64,000 nucleotides of DNA from Ostrinia nubilalis. Its lineage: Eukaryota > Arthropoda > Insecta > Lepidoptera > Crambidae. A program made the translations under genes and the position numbers. Position 1 is the first letter of the stretch, and each line of letters starts with the position of its first letter. Positions 24,201 to 39,200 of this stretch are shown here, in pieces. The DNA is taken from the NCBI RefSeq assembly GCF_963855985.1, contig NC_087098.1, positions 15,210,501-15,274,500 of the forward strand. Reading direction: 5' to 3'. Below the pieces are notes generated by a model, which worked only from the letters and a program-made list of their open reading frames with translations, made no database searches and was not told the DNA's origin.

Positions 24201-27200
24201 TTCCATTTTCTGATCAGTTTGTTTCACTTGTACATAACAACAAATCTCTTAGTAAAGTCAACAAACTACATTTACTGAAACAAAACTTAAAAGGAGAAGC
24301 CGCAACTTTACTTAAACACATACCTGTCACTGAAGGCAATTATGACTCAGCTTGGTTAAAACTGAAGGATAGATACAGCAACAAAAGAGTCATAATAAAT
24401 TCATATTTGCAAAGATTGATGTCACTTAAAATTATAACAACTGAAAATGCGATCCCTATCAAGAATTTATTAGACACAACAACGGAATGTTTGAGCGGAT
24501 TAAAAGGCATCGGAGTAGACACAAGTTCTTGGGACCCAATGATAGTTTACCTACTGACAAGCAAGTTAGATAATGAATCCTTAAAAGGTTGGGAACAAGA
24601 AATAAGCAAATACGATAACGAGACACTACCAACATTCGAAGATCTTTCAAAATACTTAGAATCAAGATTTAGATCACTGGAAAGAATTCAATCAACAAAA
24701 GGAAACTTACGTACATATACAAAACCTACGACTATAAATACAGAAAAAAGAGTATTTTACAATACGCCTAAAGAGGGTTGTGTACTTTGTGGCGAAGACC
24801 ACTATGTTTACAAATGTCAAGGCTTTATACAAATGTCCATTCAAGACAAGAAAGCATTTATTGAGAAGAATAACCTTTGTTTCAATTGCATGATACCTAA
24901 CCATGCAGTGAAACAATGTAAACAAAAGTCAAGATGTCGCATTTGTGGAAAACGCCATCACACGCTCATTCATACTGAGTATCACAACAACAAACCTCCT
25001 GAAAATAACGAACGACAAGACAATTCAACCCAAGGATACAAAGAGACACAAAACACACAGACAAAAGAGAGAGAAAACATAGCAACACATTACGCAATGG
25101 AAGCTGGAGTCCAACATACAACTAACATCTTGTTAGCCACGGCACTTGTCAAGGTGACCGCCGAGAACGGACGTACACTACAACTACGAGCACTTATCGA
25201 TCAAGGGTCTGAAGGATCATTCATCACCGAGAAAGCTGCACAAGATCTGGGTCTTAAAAAACGTACAATAAACGGCACAATCAGCGGCTTAGGAAATAAT
25301 GTCATGATGCACACTAAACACATAGTAACATTGAATCTACAATCAGAATATGACAGAACATTCAAACTCCCAGTAAAGGCATATGTGCTAAAGTCATTGA
25401 CCCGTCTTCTACCGTCAAGACAAGTTGACATGCAATGGAACCACATACAAGGTTTACAACTAGCTGATCCACATTACGGCACACCAGCTTCAATAGATCT
25501 TCTTCTTGGAGCTGAAGTCTACAGTAACATCTACAGTAACTGCGAATAGCATTAGATATTTGGGATTAGTTGTTGATAACCATCTTAATTGGTCACTGCA
25601 TATCCAAAATTTAACATCTCGTATCAGAAAACTAATGCCCATTTTCCGTAAACTGAGGAACTCTGCTGATCGTGATACATTGGTTTGTGTATACTATGCT
25701 CTTGTGCAATCTTTACTCCAATACTGCATTGTTGCGTGGGGTGGCTCCTCCACCAGTACATTACTTCCCCTAGAGCGCGCTCAGCGCTCAATTCTCAAAG
25801 TCATGTTAGGAAAACCACTTAGGTATAGTACATCTCTCATTTACCAAGAATGTGTAGTTCTGACTGTGAGACAACTGTTTATTGTTAATACCATTCTGCG
25901 GAAACATAAGAGCCTCGTGTACGCACCTCTAAATAAGCGCAACAAGAGTAAAGTATGCTCTCCCGTGCCCCACCGGACACTTTTAGCTGGGCGCAGTTTC
26001 TATGTGATTGGCTCATTTCTCTATAATTTTGCTAATAAAATAAATAATATTTACCCCCTTACATCGAAAGAATGTAAAGACAAAATACGTGACTGGTTAT
26101 TAAATCTAAATTACGATGAGACGGAGAAAATTCTCCAATATCCTACATAAACCAAACCTTTGCATGCACGCACACACATATACTTACCTCACACATACTT
26201 GATTGATTGTGGTAAACAAACATTAAACCTACTTTTTTAATTTAATTTAATTAGATTGTTTTGTTCTTTTCCTGTTAAAAGAATTATGATACAGATCCTC
26301 GGGAGGAAGGCGCAGGCAGCTGTGACACAGTTTATACTAGTACGGCTGCCGACGTAACCTAACCCAATATAGTTCACTTAAATTGTAATCTCTAAATAGG
26401 TTAAGACTTACTGTAATTTTGGAGCGAATAAATAACTTTATTATTATTATTATTATTGGAGGGTGTGAAACCTGGGTCTCATAATACACCATTAGCACAG
26501 AATACTAGACTCGGGTGGATTTTATCTGGAGAGATCAACTTAACTTATGCCAATGACTCAAAACATAACGTAATCAACATGCACATATCAACACATCAAG
26601 AAGATAACGACATTTTACAAAAATTCTGGGAACTTGAATCTGGAGACACATACAAAAACAAAAAACAATTAACTGAAGAAGAACAAAAATGCGAGACAAT
26701 CTTTGAAGAAACATACACCAGAGACAGTAAAGGAAGATACATAGTTGAGATTCCATTTAAACAGAAGAATTTGGACTATGGCAACACGAAACAAATAGCA
26801 GAGAAAAGATTAGAATACCTAGAGAAGAAACTTGACAAAGACAAGGAACTGAAGACAGAATACACAAGAGTTTTGATGGAGTATATGCAACTGAACCACA
26901 TGGAAGAAATAACCAATAACGAGAACGAGAACACATGTAATTCATTTTACATGCCTCATCACGCTGTGCTAAAACCAGAGAAAACAACATCTAAACTAAG
27001 AATAGTATTTGATGCATCATGCAAGGGTCCTAATGGAAAATCTCTCAATGACAACATGTTAATTGGCCCTAAACTACAGCAAGATTTGAGACAAATTGTT
27101 ATGAGATGGCGTAAACCTGAAATCGCCTTTACATCAGACTGTGTTAAAATGTATCGTCAAATTAAAGTAACCAATGAGAGTGCTAACTATCAGAAAATTT

Positions 27201-30200
27201 TATGGCGAGTAAACGGTGAATTAAAGGAATTTCGACTTACCAGAGTTACATTTGGCACAGCTTGCGCACCTTATCTTGCTACAAAAACTCTTCAACAACT
27301 AGCAGCAGATGAAGAACAGAATTTCCCCATAGCTTCTAAAATTGCAAAAACAGACTTTTACATGGACGATCTACTTTCTGGAGCTGACAACTTAGAAGAC
27401 GCCTTTGAAATTTATTCCCAAATGACAAATTTAATGAATGCTGGAGGATTTCAATTGCAAAAGTGGGCAAGTAACAAATCAGAGTTTGAGGAACAAATAG
27501 AAAATGGTGATTCCAAAACAGATGAAGCGTACATACTGAAATCAGAAACTATTATAAAAACTTTGGGAATCAGATGGAATAAAAATACAGACAAATTTCA
27601 GTATGACATAAACTTACGACCTCCAACGAATCATGTCACAAAAAGATTTATTCTTGGTGAAATATCACGACTATTTGACCCGATGGGATGGCTGGCTCCG
27701 GTTGTTGTGGTAGCTAAAATAATCATACAAAAATTATGGTTGGCTAGAGTTACATGGGACGAAGATGTTCCAAAAGATATAGAGACAGAATGGTTCAACT
27801 TCTGCAATGACCTGGAACAAGCAAAAAATATATACGTAAATAGATGGTTAAACACAAACAACAACGATCTACAGATAGAATTGCATGGTTATAGTGACGC
27901 ATCACAGAGTGCGTACGCAGCAGCCGTTTATTTACGAGTCGTCAAGGCTGATGGAACCATACACGTTCGCCTTATTACAGCAAAAACTCGAGTCGCCCCA
28001 ATCAAGACCGTCTCCATACCAAGACTCGAATTATGTGGTGCTGTACTTTTGACAAAATTACTACACGAAACAGCTGAATGCCTTGATGTAGCTCCTGCTG
28101 ACATCCATGCTTATACAGACTCGACTATAGTATTAGCGTGGCTACAATGCCACCCTTCAAGATGGAAGACATTCATTGCTAACCGAACCTCTGAAATATT
28201 AACTGTCCTACCTGCGACATGTTGGAGTTATGTAGAGTCGACGCAAAATCCTGCTGATGTGGCTTCTCGCGGAGCTCCCCCAAGTCAACTCTTGCAATCT
28301 GACTTGTGGTGGTCAGGACCTGAAGAACTTCTGAAAAAAGAACTCACATACAAGCAATTAAAGGAGAACACAACAGACCTGGAAAAGAAAAAAGAAAGGA
28401 TTAATGTTTTCAAAAATACAATAACAGAAAATGAAGACTTTGATTTACTTCGGAGATATTCAAGTTTAACAAAACTATTACGAGTAACAGCATACATACT
28501 ACGATTCTTTACCAAGGAAAAACCAAGAGAAATACATCTAACAGGAATAGAAATAAATAAAGCCAGAGAAGTATGTATAGGATTATGTCAAAAAGAAGTG
28601 TTTCAAGATGAAATTGAAAGAATATCTACAAATAAAAATGTTAGAAAGGACAGTAAACTTCGTAACTTAAACGTATTTCTAGACAACAAGGGAATTCTAA
28701 GAGTGGGGGGGAGATTACAACAAAGCAACTTACCTGATTGTACTAAACACCAAATAATCCTACCTGGAAATCATGCATTTACGAAATTAATACTTACCGA
28801 TTACCACATACGTACCTTACATGGCGGTCCAACGATGGTTTTGAGTAACGTCCGCAGACGATACTGGATAGTTCATGCTAAGAGCCTCGTTCGACAAGTA
28901 GTTCACCAGTGCATGAAATGGGCTAGATTCCGAGTCAACTCTAGAACCCAGATGATGGGGTCCTTACCTGATGCTCGTGTTACACCCTGTAAACCTTTTT
29001 TGCACAGTGGGGTCGATTTTACAGGACCAATTGACTTGAGACTTTCAAAGGGTAGAGGTTGCAAAACACAGAAAGGTTATATAGCCATTTTTATTTGTAT
29101 GGTGACCAAGGCCATACATATTGAAATTGTCACATCTTTAAATACTCAAGATTTTGTCGCAGCTTTCAAACGCTTCGTTGCTAGGCGAGGAAAATGTTCA
29201 GACATGTGGAGCGATAATGGGACGAATCTAACAGCTGGAAATAAAGAACTTAGAAAATTATTTGACAAGAGTACCGAAAATTTGCAATCAGAAGTGAAGA
29301 ACATCCTGGCTAACGATGGTACTACATGGCATCACATACCACCTTCAGCTCCGCACTTCGGTGGCCTGTGGGAGGCTGGGGTGAAGTCAATTAAATTCCA
29401 CCTAAAACGTGTTCTTGGAAATACTACGCTAACATACGAGGAGATGTCTACAGTCACTTCACAGATCGAGGCATGCTTAAACTCTCGACCAATATCTCCA
29501 ATGAGTGATGATCCTACAGATTTGTTGCCATTGACCCCTGGTCACTTTCTTCTGGGTGAATCTCCAACTATCGTTCCAGAGGAGAGCTATTTGGATTCAA
29601 ATATTAATCGACTAACGAGATGGCAGCTAACACAAAGAATGTTCCAGGATTTCTGGAAAAGATGGTCGAGTGAATATTTGTCACGGCTGCAACAACGACC
29701 TAAATGGATGACCAAACAACCGAATTTTAAGACCGGAGATCTAGTTTTATTGAGAGACGATAGTTTACCACCCTCCAAATGGTCACTAGGAAGAGTAGTA
29801 GAAATCTACCCCGGTGAAGATAATTTAGTGAGAGTGATATCAGTGAAGTGTAAAAATTCAATTGTTAAGAGACCAATTACCAAAGTGTGTTATCTTCCAA
29901 ATTAGTGAATTTTGTTTACTTATGGACGTTTAAATAGAGACTTTAAAAACTTTATTATTTCATATCGTAATGTATTTAGTACTTACAAATTGTTACATTT
30001 ATGAAGGACATCACGATGTCCTTGGCCGGCGATATGTTTGAGTAACTTAGTAGTTTCATACAACTGTACTAGATGGCGCTGTTCGTCTTTAGCACGCGAT
30101 ATTAAAGTTTTTTTTCCGATCAATATAGGTCTTGAGAAATATTTTGTACTTAAGTTTTGCAAGGTTGAATAAACACCTCATTTCGTATTCGTTCGTTTCA

Positions 30201-33200
30201 TTTTTGGGAGGACCTCAAGTAGGCGGTTCAGGCCGCGTCGCGAGTTGTTGAGCACCTGCACACTTACTACATAGTTTCACAGGGCTTGCAGCCTTGGACT
30301 AATTATTATTACCAGTGGGTACCATTTTACGTAGGAAAAACCTACTATCTTTAGTACATTTTAACACAACCAAGATTGGGCAGTTCTGCTAATGTAAACA
30401 CGTATCTAAAGCCCAGTCTGTGAGCACGTAGAATTTTGTCCAATGACCCCAAGTTACCCATCCTTATATATAGACTCAACGGGACTAAGCAGTGAACTCT
30501 AAAGACAAGGGCTGCCACAATAGATCAAACCTGGTCGAGTTGGCGCAAGTAAAGGCCCAAAAACCAATAATAAATAATAATACCCATCCTTATCGCTCGT
30601 GCGTAATTATATTGCTGTCGCGACTGTGCGACGGGCGCCCGCAGTAAGTGTGCGAGCGCGACAGCAACATAATTACGCGCGAGCGATAAGGATGGGTAAC
30701 TTGGGGTCATTGGACAAAATTCTACGTGCTCACAGACCAGGCTATAGCTATCAAAGAGTTACGTTTGACGTGGTGATCCTCTGCTAAGTGCCGCAAATAA
30801 AGCCCTAAGCCCTGTGTATAAGCATCACATTACCATGGCGGAGCTGTCGGGCCCGTCCCACGAGGCGAGCAGCGGCGACGCGAGCGAGTCTCCGTCGCGC
30901 GCGCGCAGCGCCTGTCCCGCGCACGGCAGACGCACTGCTTCCATGCGCAGGCGCACCACTAGCCCTTCCTCGGCCTGTTAACAACAATAACAGTTTGAGA
31001 ATTATTTATTTTATACCTAGCTTTTTCCCGCGGCTTCACCCGCAAGAAATTTCGTTTGTCACAGATCGTCATAAATTATAGCCTATGTTACTCTGGGTTA
31101 TGAACAATAATACTGTAAAGTTTCCGTTTTTGTTGCGTGAAAGAGTAACAAACATCCAGACATCCAGACATCCAAACTTTCGCATTTATAATATTAGTAG
31201 GATACCTAGTAGGATAATATCTATCTTAGGTAATCCTACTAATATTACAAATGCGAAAGTTTGTATGGATGTCTGGATGTTAACATGTTTGTTACTCTTT
31301 CACGTACAAACTACTGAACGGATTTTGATTTAACTTTACAGTATTATTGTTTATTACCCAGAATAACATATAGGCTATTATATTTTACTAGCTTTCCGTC
31401 CGCAGCTTCGCGCGCGTGGATCCCTGAACCCTATGTTTTTCCAAAATAAAATTTAGCCCATGTTACTCGTGGATAATGTAGCTTTCGAATGGTGAAAGAA
31501 TTTTTAAAAACGGTCCAGTAGTTTTTGAGCCGGATCATTACAACCAAACAAACAAACAAAGTTTTCCTCTTTATAATATTAGTGTAGATGACGGTCTGTG
31601 ACAAACTAAATTTCACGCGGGTGAAGCCGTGGACAAAAGCTAGTTAGATTATAATAAACTTAGGTGTTAAGTTTTTCCTTCCCTTTGTTGTCCAGCGAAA
31701 GACGTCCACTTAAATCTCTATTTAAATTATTACAATGCGATGCTAGCCATGCACAGTTAAGTAATTAATTAATCGGTGTGTGTTAACAAGACAAACAGAG
31801 GAGATCAATCACTCAGGAAGTGTTCTACATAATATCTACTGAAATTATAAAGGTAAAATTAACTGCTGACTCCGTAAAATATGACTTTATCGTTGAACCA
31901 ATTTTAATAATGCTCTAACAGAAGTTACTCGATACAATTACTCTACGCAGACGAAGTAGCAAGCACCAGCTAGTATAATACAAATATCAAGAACATTGTG
32001 CAAACATTCCCAATGGATACAAAACCGAATCGGAGGAAACTTTTAATTGAAATGTAAGTGAAAACAATCGGGCCCGGACAACGGCGCGGATGTGTTCTGA
32101 ACGTCGGAGCACGCTCATAACTTGTTCGTTCGAATACTCGTCTTGACAACGACTTGGAACGGTCGCAAACATGTTGCGAGTTTCCATGTTAACGGTTGTT
32201 CCCCGTTCAACTGTTCCCGAATTTGTTTTCGAAGTCTGCTACAGTTTTCACAGGCTAATTTTCTGTCTCCAGCGAACTGTAATGACACCAATCTGTACTC
32301 GTGTTTGGAGGAAATCTTTGGAGTTAGATACTGCTCCGATTCAGAAAATATTTACCGAAGGAATTCCCAAATGGTACACTTTATTTAGGTCAGAAATAAT
32401 GGCATTAGATACTTACCTAATGATGCGGTGAATATTACATTGATATTTCAGTCTTTAACAAATGAAAAAAAAGGCTTTCGTCTGCAATTTCAGGCGCCTA
32501 ATGTGTATTGAATACAGACTGACACAATAGCTTATCATAAAATGCCGCAGATGAGACAGACCGGCTCTTACGATGGTAATCGAACAATAAACCGCATGGG
32601 AATATACTTCGTTTAAGGGAGACGTAAACCCACGCTGGTACTGGTCTAACCAAAAGTCTACAAAGTGCTTTAGCCAAGTAATCCGATCTCTTTCGAAACT
32701 CGATAGAACACAAAACTCAAACAAAAACCAAAGATTGTTCAGTTGAATCCGAAAATCTTCACAACCAATTTGGTTGTTTGTTAACACGTAATGATTTCTT
32801 AGAAATACCCAACTTTCTAGACTTTTTCAATTAATTATTAAAGTGGCTATTAAAACTTTTATTAGGTGAATAGAACCAATAAACTTTTTAAACATTAGGT
32901 GCTGAATGATTGATTCCTTGTGAATAAGTAAGCACCCTTTGAGTTATCGTACTTTCATTCAACATTTCGCGGTTTCGTTTTGTTTACGGGAACTTTTCAC
33001 GCTGAACAATACGAAAAAGTATTTGCAACTTTACACAAAGAACCTCATGATAATTGTGTGGGGTTTATTAAAAGTTTGACGACGTCCTGGATCCCTAAAG
33101 TTTGGGAAGGCTGACCAGTGTGGTGTCCTTTTACCCGAAGGCTAAATGAAGGCTAACAAATGCCAATGTATTTTATAAGCTAAATAATGAGGTTTCGTAG

Positions 33201-36200
33201 AAATGGAATTTTCATGCCGAATGCTAATAACTTATGGCCATTGAATTAAATTTTATATACTTTGATGCCAATTAAGTATTTGTATATTTTCCAAATTCTT
33301 CTCAAAGCAAGCTTCACTTTGAATCTTTTTCAGAAAATGATATTTTTGTGCAAATATTGTAAGTTTAGGCACCAGTGTCTAGTGCGGTGCGTTGCCCCAA
33401 GCAATGCTCCGCTTAACCGAGTTAGCCAGGAGTGGCTTTGCGAGCCATTTGAGACCTTGTCGTAACAAATTCCATTTCTGGAGGAGGGCATGCACGCTTG
33501 AACTGGCTAACTCACTTGTATATGGTATTAGTAATAGAAGTCTAGTTGCATAAATAAACTAAAATTTTATAAAGATTTATGAATGTTTTATTTTATTGCA
33601 CGTTGAAAATCCTAAGAGCTTTTCTCTTGATCTCTTGACTTGCTTTTGTCTTTTATGAGGCCATAACTGGAAGCTCTATTTGAGCTAACTGCGAGAAAGC
33701 TAGAACCCCGTCCCGTTGAAAAAACAATCTTATTTTCATGACTGAAAAGAAAATATCGAAGGAATGTGCCGGCGTTTCTGACGTCAAAATGTTAAATAGG
33801 TAACTCGAACCATTTTTAGTCGAAGCACATTAGACTGGATCTAGGTAATAACTTTCATTACACTAATCCAATGTTAATTCAAAAATGTTAGCCAAGCCTC
33901 CATCACATTTTCATTTGCAATCTGAGCCGCGCGCCGCCCGGGGCAGCGGCTTACATCGTTGACGTTCGCCGGCTTTTGACGCACTTTTAACTAATTCTGT
34001 GTGCCTACCATGAGTTTACGTTAGGTGAGCTCGCTAGCGAATACGTCAAAAAATTCTATGAAGATTTTATTTCTTGAAAGTAGCCACTAGGGGCGCTGCA
34101 CAATATGTCATACATTTAAATGTCATTTTTTTACGCAGTCGCTAGCGAGCACACCTAACGTAATCTCATGGTAGGCACACTGGGCGCAAAATGCGCTCGT
34201 TTACTGAGGCAAGTTTACTAGCATGGTCACTGAGCATTATGTTAGTCGTTTCATTGTCTGAAATTCAAAGCCCGATTATAGCAAAAAATTGCGCCAGTAC
34301 TTAGTAGAGTTTGGATTGCCCAAGTATTTTGCAAAGATTGCTTTTAAATAAAATGCGAGAAAAGCCGCGAGTTGATCATAGATGATAAAAATCGATTCAA
34401 TAGTCTATTGACTATTGAGCTATTGAGCTGTCTCGATCTCAAGTTTAAGTCAATTTGCAATCTAAGATCTCTATCAAGTACCTACATAAAGAGGGCGTGA
34501 ACAGTTTGGTTTGTTTGCAATGACTAATAGTGGAAAAGTCATCGTCCCTAAATAAATGTTCCCTATTTATACCTACATTTCCCAGAAATATTTCCTTGTA
34601 ATGTCCCTAACGTTTTTGCTATTTATAGCAGAAGACTGTCTCAAGTCAACACACTCTCTATCGCCACATAATAATATTACACGTCTATTTGGTTGTTTAG
34701 TTAACATATTTAGGGTTGTCAGCCGTAGTACTGAACAACCATATTAACTTCGCAAACTCGTAACTCGTAAACAACTACGTGACAAGTTACCGGCGCTCGC
34801 GACTAAACGGGGCTGCATTGAATTTGTATCGCCATCAAGTCATTAAAACTTGCCGATTTCATCGGGCTCGAAATTGTTCGATCGACCCCACTTAATAACT
34901 ACGTAATTCCGGCAAACGTTGTTATTTTACGGAGAAACTTTCGGTTCATAGTTCACAAATCAAGTTTCGATAATTTGATGTAACTCCTAGATTGAACCAG
35001 AGTTTAATTAAAAATGGCATAAAACATTTACAGGAGAATATTTACCTAATATTACTTGGCAACGTTGCATCGGTTAGGTAGGTATAGAATATCCTACATA
35101 TTTACAGAAGTTTATAATTTATCAGTTACTGGAATGACTACAGACTTCTTCTTAAAACTGAAAACAATAAGCTACTCGTAACTTTTGGAAATTGAAATAT
35201 CGCTATCTAGTTTCAATTTGGACTATAGTTAAATATTAATCATGAAAAGCTTTTTCGTTTAATTACTTGTGATGGAAATTCTTGTTACCGATGAGACTAT
35301 AAATATTTACGTCCGCAGTAGAGTAGTTTCAGGAATTCATTACGTTTTCTTTGTCAGTTTCCTTGAATTATTTCTTATTGTAAGTGAAATTGCTATTGCT
35401 TTACTAAAACTGCCCACAGTAGACTTTCGTAAATTAGATTCATTAGTCGTTTTTGTTAGAAATGAAAGACTTTTTTTCAGTTGTTTTACTTTTTGTTAAG
35501 ATTGTTACTGTTTTTACAGCGTCAGCTTTCGTTTCAAGATTTTCCTGTTCAATAAGTTTACGAAATCCAGACATAAAGAATAATCAAGAACGTTGTAAAA
35601 ATAATTATTGACACTTACATGACTGTGTCTAATGTAAAAAATAAACCCATTTCATTGGACGGTTCAAAACATTTATAGGAACAAAGCATTTGTCGTTTAT
35701 GCAAGTAAAGATAGAAGTGATCGTAGCGAAGCATACATCAATTTCAACTTCCAATGTATCAAAATGTTCTATGTTCTGCACCGCCTGGAGCGCCGAGTTC
35801 AGCACAAATAGTTTGTTATCGATGGTGCAATTTGTAGGTTTTGTGATATGAAGACTAGTTAGACCTTTTGCGAAACATAATTTGTTGTTAATTTTTACGT
35901 TTAATTTAATTACCGCACAATCAACATACCTAATAGTTTTTGTCCTTACATTATAAAGGTCTGCTACAAATATAGTAGAGGAGTTTACGATAAAAAAAAT
36001 TACAGGCTTAAAGTTTATTGCTTACACCAATCTCTCGAGCCATGGGCTGTATTTGTTAGGTATCATGTCGAACTCTGATTGAATTCATGCAGATGTTACG
36101 AGCATTTATAGTGGATAAATGAATTTTAATTAGAATAAATACCAAGACTTTAATTTTTGACAAGTTGTTTGGTGAGTTGGATTTCCTCGCGGAGATCAAA

Positions 36201-39200
36201 TTTTAACACAGTATATTCGCGTATTGACTGTAAATACAGAATAGACAGTATTTTAAAATTACAATTAGATCGATGCGATTGTTGCTACGCAATGCGTTAT
36301 CAGTTCATCCATCATGAAGTGGTCGTTATCTACGAAAGCTCGCAAACGGCGCACACGACCTATCTACTAACTAAAGTGTTTGCAAATGTACAGAACGTAA
36401 TGTTCCTGTGGTTTTGTATCCTCATATTGATTCTCTTGGTACCCTATGACTTACCCCCCCCCCATCAGCCAAAATGAGCCGGCGCATGCCAAGCCCATTA
36501 ACAGTGACATCACGGATCTAAAAGTAGTAACACCCATCTGGAACGGTACTTGAAGCTCTCGCGCCAGGTGCAACACGCAGCCGCAGCGACACTTGGCGCC
36601 CACCTCCGCCACCACGGCTAAGCTGTCCCGGGCCAGGCGGCGCTGTGACGTCACGCGGCGCCCTGGTGTCCTACCTGCATGAGCCAGAAGGAGCGGCCAG
36701 AGCAAGCGCGCGCCGAGCCCGCCAAAAGGCGCGCTGCGGGCGCCAGGTGCAACACGCAGCCGCAGCGACACTTGGCGCCCACTTCAGCCACCACGGCTAA
36801 GCTGTCCCGGGCCAGGCGGCGCTGTGACGTCACGCGGCGCCCTGGAGTCCTACCTGCATGAGCCAGAAGGAGCGGCCGGGGCAGGCGCGCGCCGAGCCCG
36901 CCAGTAGGCGCGCGGCGGGCGCCAGGTGCAACACGCAGCCGCAGCGGCACTTGGCGCCAACTTCAGCCACCACAGCCGAGCTGTCCCCAGGCCAGGCGGC
37001 GCTGTGACGTCACACGTTACCCTGGTGTCCTACCTGCATGAGCCAGAAGGAGCGGCCAGAGCAAGCGCGCGCCGAGCCCGCCAACAGGCGCGCGGCGGGC
37101 GCCAGGTGCAACACGCAGCCGCAGCGGCACTTGGCGCCCACTTCAGCCACCACAGCTGAGCTGTCCCCGGGCCAGGGCGGCGCTGTGCACTCGCACGCTT
37201 CTAGCTGGACCGCTTCGCCCTGATAGGAGAAGTTTTTGTGGTATTAATTCTTAGCAGGAGACTCTCTAAACTACAAACATTGCGATGTATCTCGACAGAT
37301 AGAATCCATTTATTTCAGTCTGTTATTATGATAATAATGACGAGTGCTTTTAACAACCTAAGGGTCTATAACAATGGCACTTATTCCGTATACAAAATTG
37401 GTGAGTTTCAAGCTATAGATAGCTTTAAGGGGATGTGTAACATATCGTCAGTTGTAGGTTCACTTGGGGTAACTGACAAAATACAGTTTTTCAGTAGAGC
37501 CGTTTAAAGTTTTTTTTTCGTCTTAAATCGGACATAACTTTTTTCCTATTTAACCTTTTTTGGATCTGTTTTTACAGAAATGCTAAGAATTCTACGCGGT
37601 TTTAGATTAAATAAAAAGAATAATCTAATATGTCTTAGTTAAGGAAATAAATTGCAGTTACACCAATGTATTTTTGTACTTTTGACAGTTACACTAATTT
37701 TACACCAAACTTTTGGAAAAAACATAGGTCAAATTGGTGTAAGTACTGCCCAAAGTTAATAATTTGATGTATTTGCTGGGTTTTGTTTACTTAGTTGCTG
37801 TATAATTTATGTAAAAGTATTAAAAAATAAGAGAATTCATGAAAAAAATAACATTTTGTCGTTTTCTTTATTTTTTTTAAAATTTTATTAGAAGTAACTT
37901 TTATTTTACTCATTAAAAAATGTTAAAAAAGCCACGAAAATCAAGAAAATATGTGTATTTAATTTTTTTAAGACAGAAATATTGAAATAACTAAAGTATT
38001 ACTGTGAAACCAAGTAAGTTGAATATTTTTTTAAGCTTTGACTTACCAATACCGTATTTAGCTCTACGGGGCAACTTAAACTGAAAACAAAATGGAATTA
38101 ATTTTCCACCGCTTTATAGCAATGTTGAATTAAGGTCATGAGTACTACAACTGTAAAAGTAACAGAGTAACAACAGGTTAATGTTAGCAACGCGCAGTGA
38201 CGCCTAGTTGGATGGATAGTTTGCTTAATTTCAATATTTTTTTTTGTTGAGCTAACTTTAACTTCTTTAACTGATACTGCTGGTATAATAATAATGTAAT
38301 ATGCCTTAAAACTTTCTAAATTACTATTTTATTTCATGTTATAAACCTTAGCAAATCAGTGTAATTGCAAAGTTTTGTAGCAAAATTTTTACATTATTAC
38401 AGATACACCAATTCAACCTGGTAAAATTATTACAATGTCAGTTACACCAAAATTGTGAAGGAAATCTGAAAAGTTTACACCTGAAAATGTCCGTGTAATT
38501 GTAATTTTTTTAAATCTAGAATTTTTTTACGTATACCATTCGAAAGAGCAGAAAAAACTAAGAAAAACTGTATATTTAACTCAAAAACCGTATTTTGTCA
38601 GTTACCCCAAGTGAACCTGCAACTGACGATATGTATATATTGTGGAATATGTAAAGTGTTTATCGATCGATGTATTCAGGGGTATTTTTATGTTTTTATA
38701 GATTGAAACCCATTTAATGGTTGTTTACGTGACATTGGCGAAATCATGGTTCTCAATACCAAGACGACGCCATAATAAAAGAAGAAGATTATTTTAAAGA
38801 AAGCATTATGATAATAATATTAAATAGAAACCATTTTGTAAAAAATACAATATTTATTTAAGTACAATGACATACATAAGAATATTACAATATTAGAAAA
38901 ATACGATACTTTTTGTATAAGAGCTCTAAAATTACTCAAATAAACTAATCACCGCCCTCTTCTTTAGGCTCCTCAGCAGGTGCTTCTGCTTCTTTCTTCT
39001 CCTCTCCTTCGACAGGCGGCTCTCCTTCTGGCTTCTCCTCGCCTTCCACGTGTTCCCCTTCCACTTTCTCTCCATCCTCGCCTTCCACTGGCTCCTCGCC
39101 TTCTATTATGACGACGGACTTGGACATCCGCTGCTCGCTGAACTTAGCCTGAGACTGCAGCGCCATTTGTGAATACGCCAAGTCTTTCATTATTGACCTC

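Larger units (their letters stand above)
23184..30235 (+). mobile_element. BEL/Pao LTR retrotransposon, recently inserted, interrupted by a LINE
   Basis: Two 196-bp LTRs differing by one base, a 5-bp target duplication GGCCG (23184-23188 and 30231-30235), a primer site, and gag-protease and pol coding regions in BEL order. It is inserted antisense in the intron between exons 7 and 8 of the THSD1-like gene. A 5'-truncated LINE (about 25530-26456) splits the coding region, so the element cannot make its whole polyprotein. The near-identical LTRs indicate a young insertion. Confidence 0.93.

Noticed and set aside
36157..36477. 106-codon plus-strand frame
   Set aside because: Runs into the C10 run and decayed array E copy; no domain or neighbours to support it.
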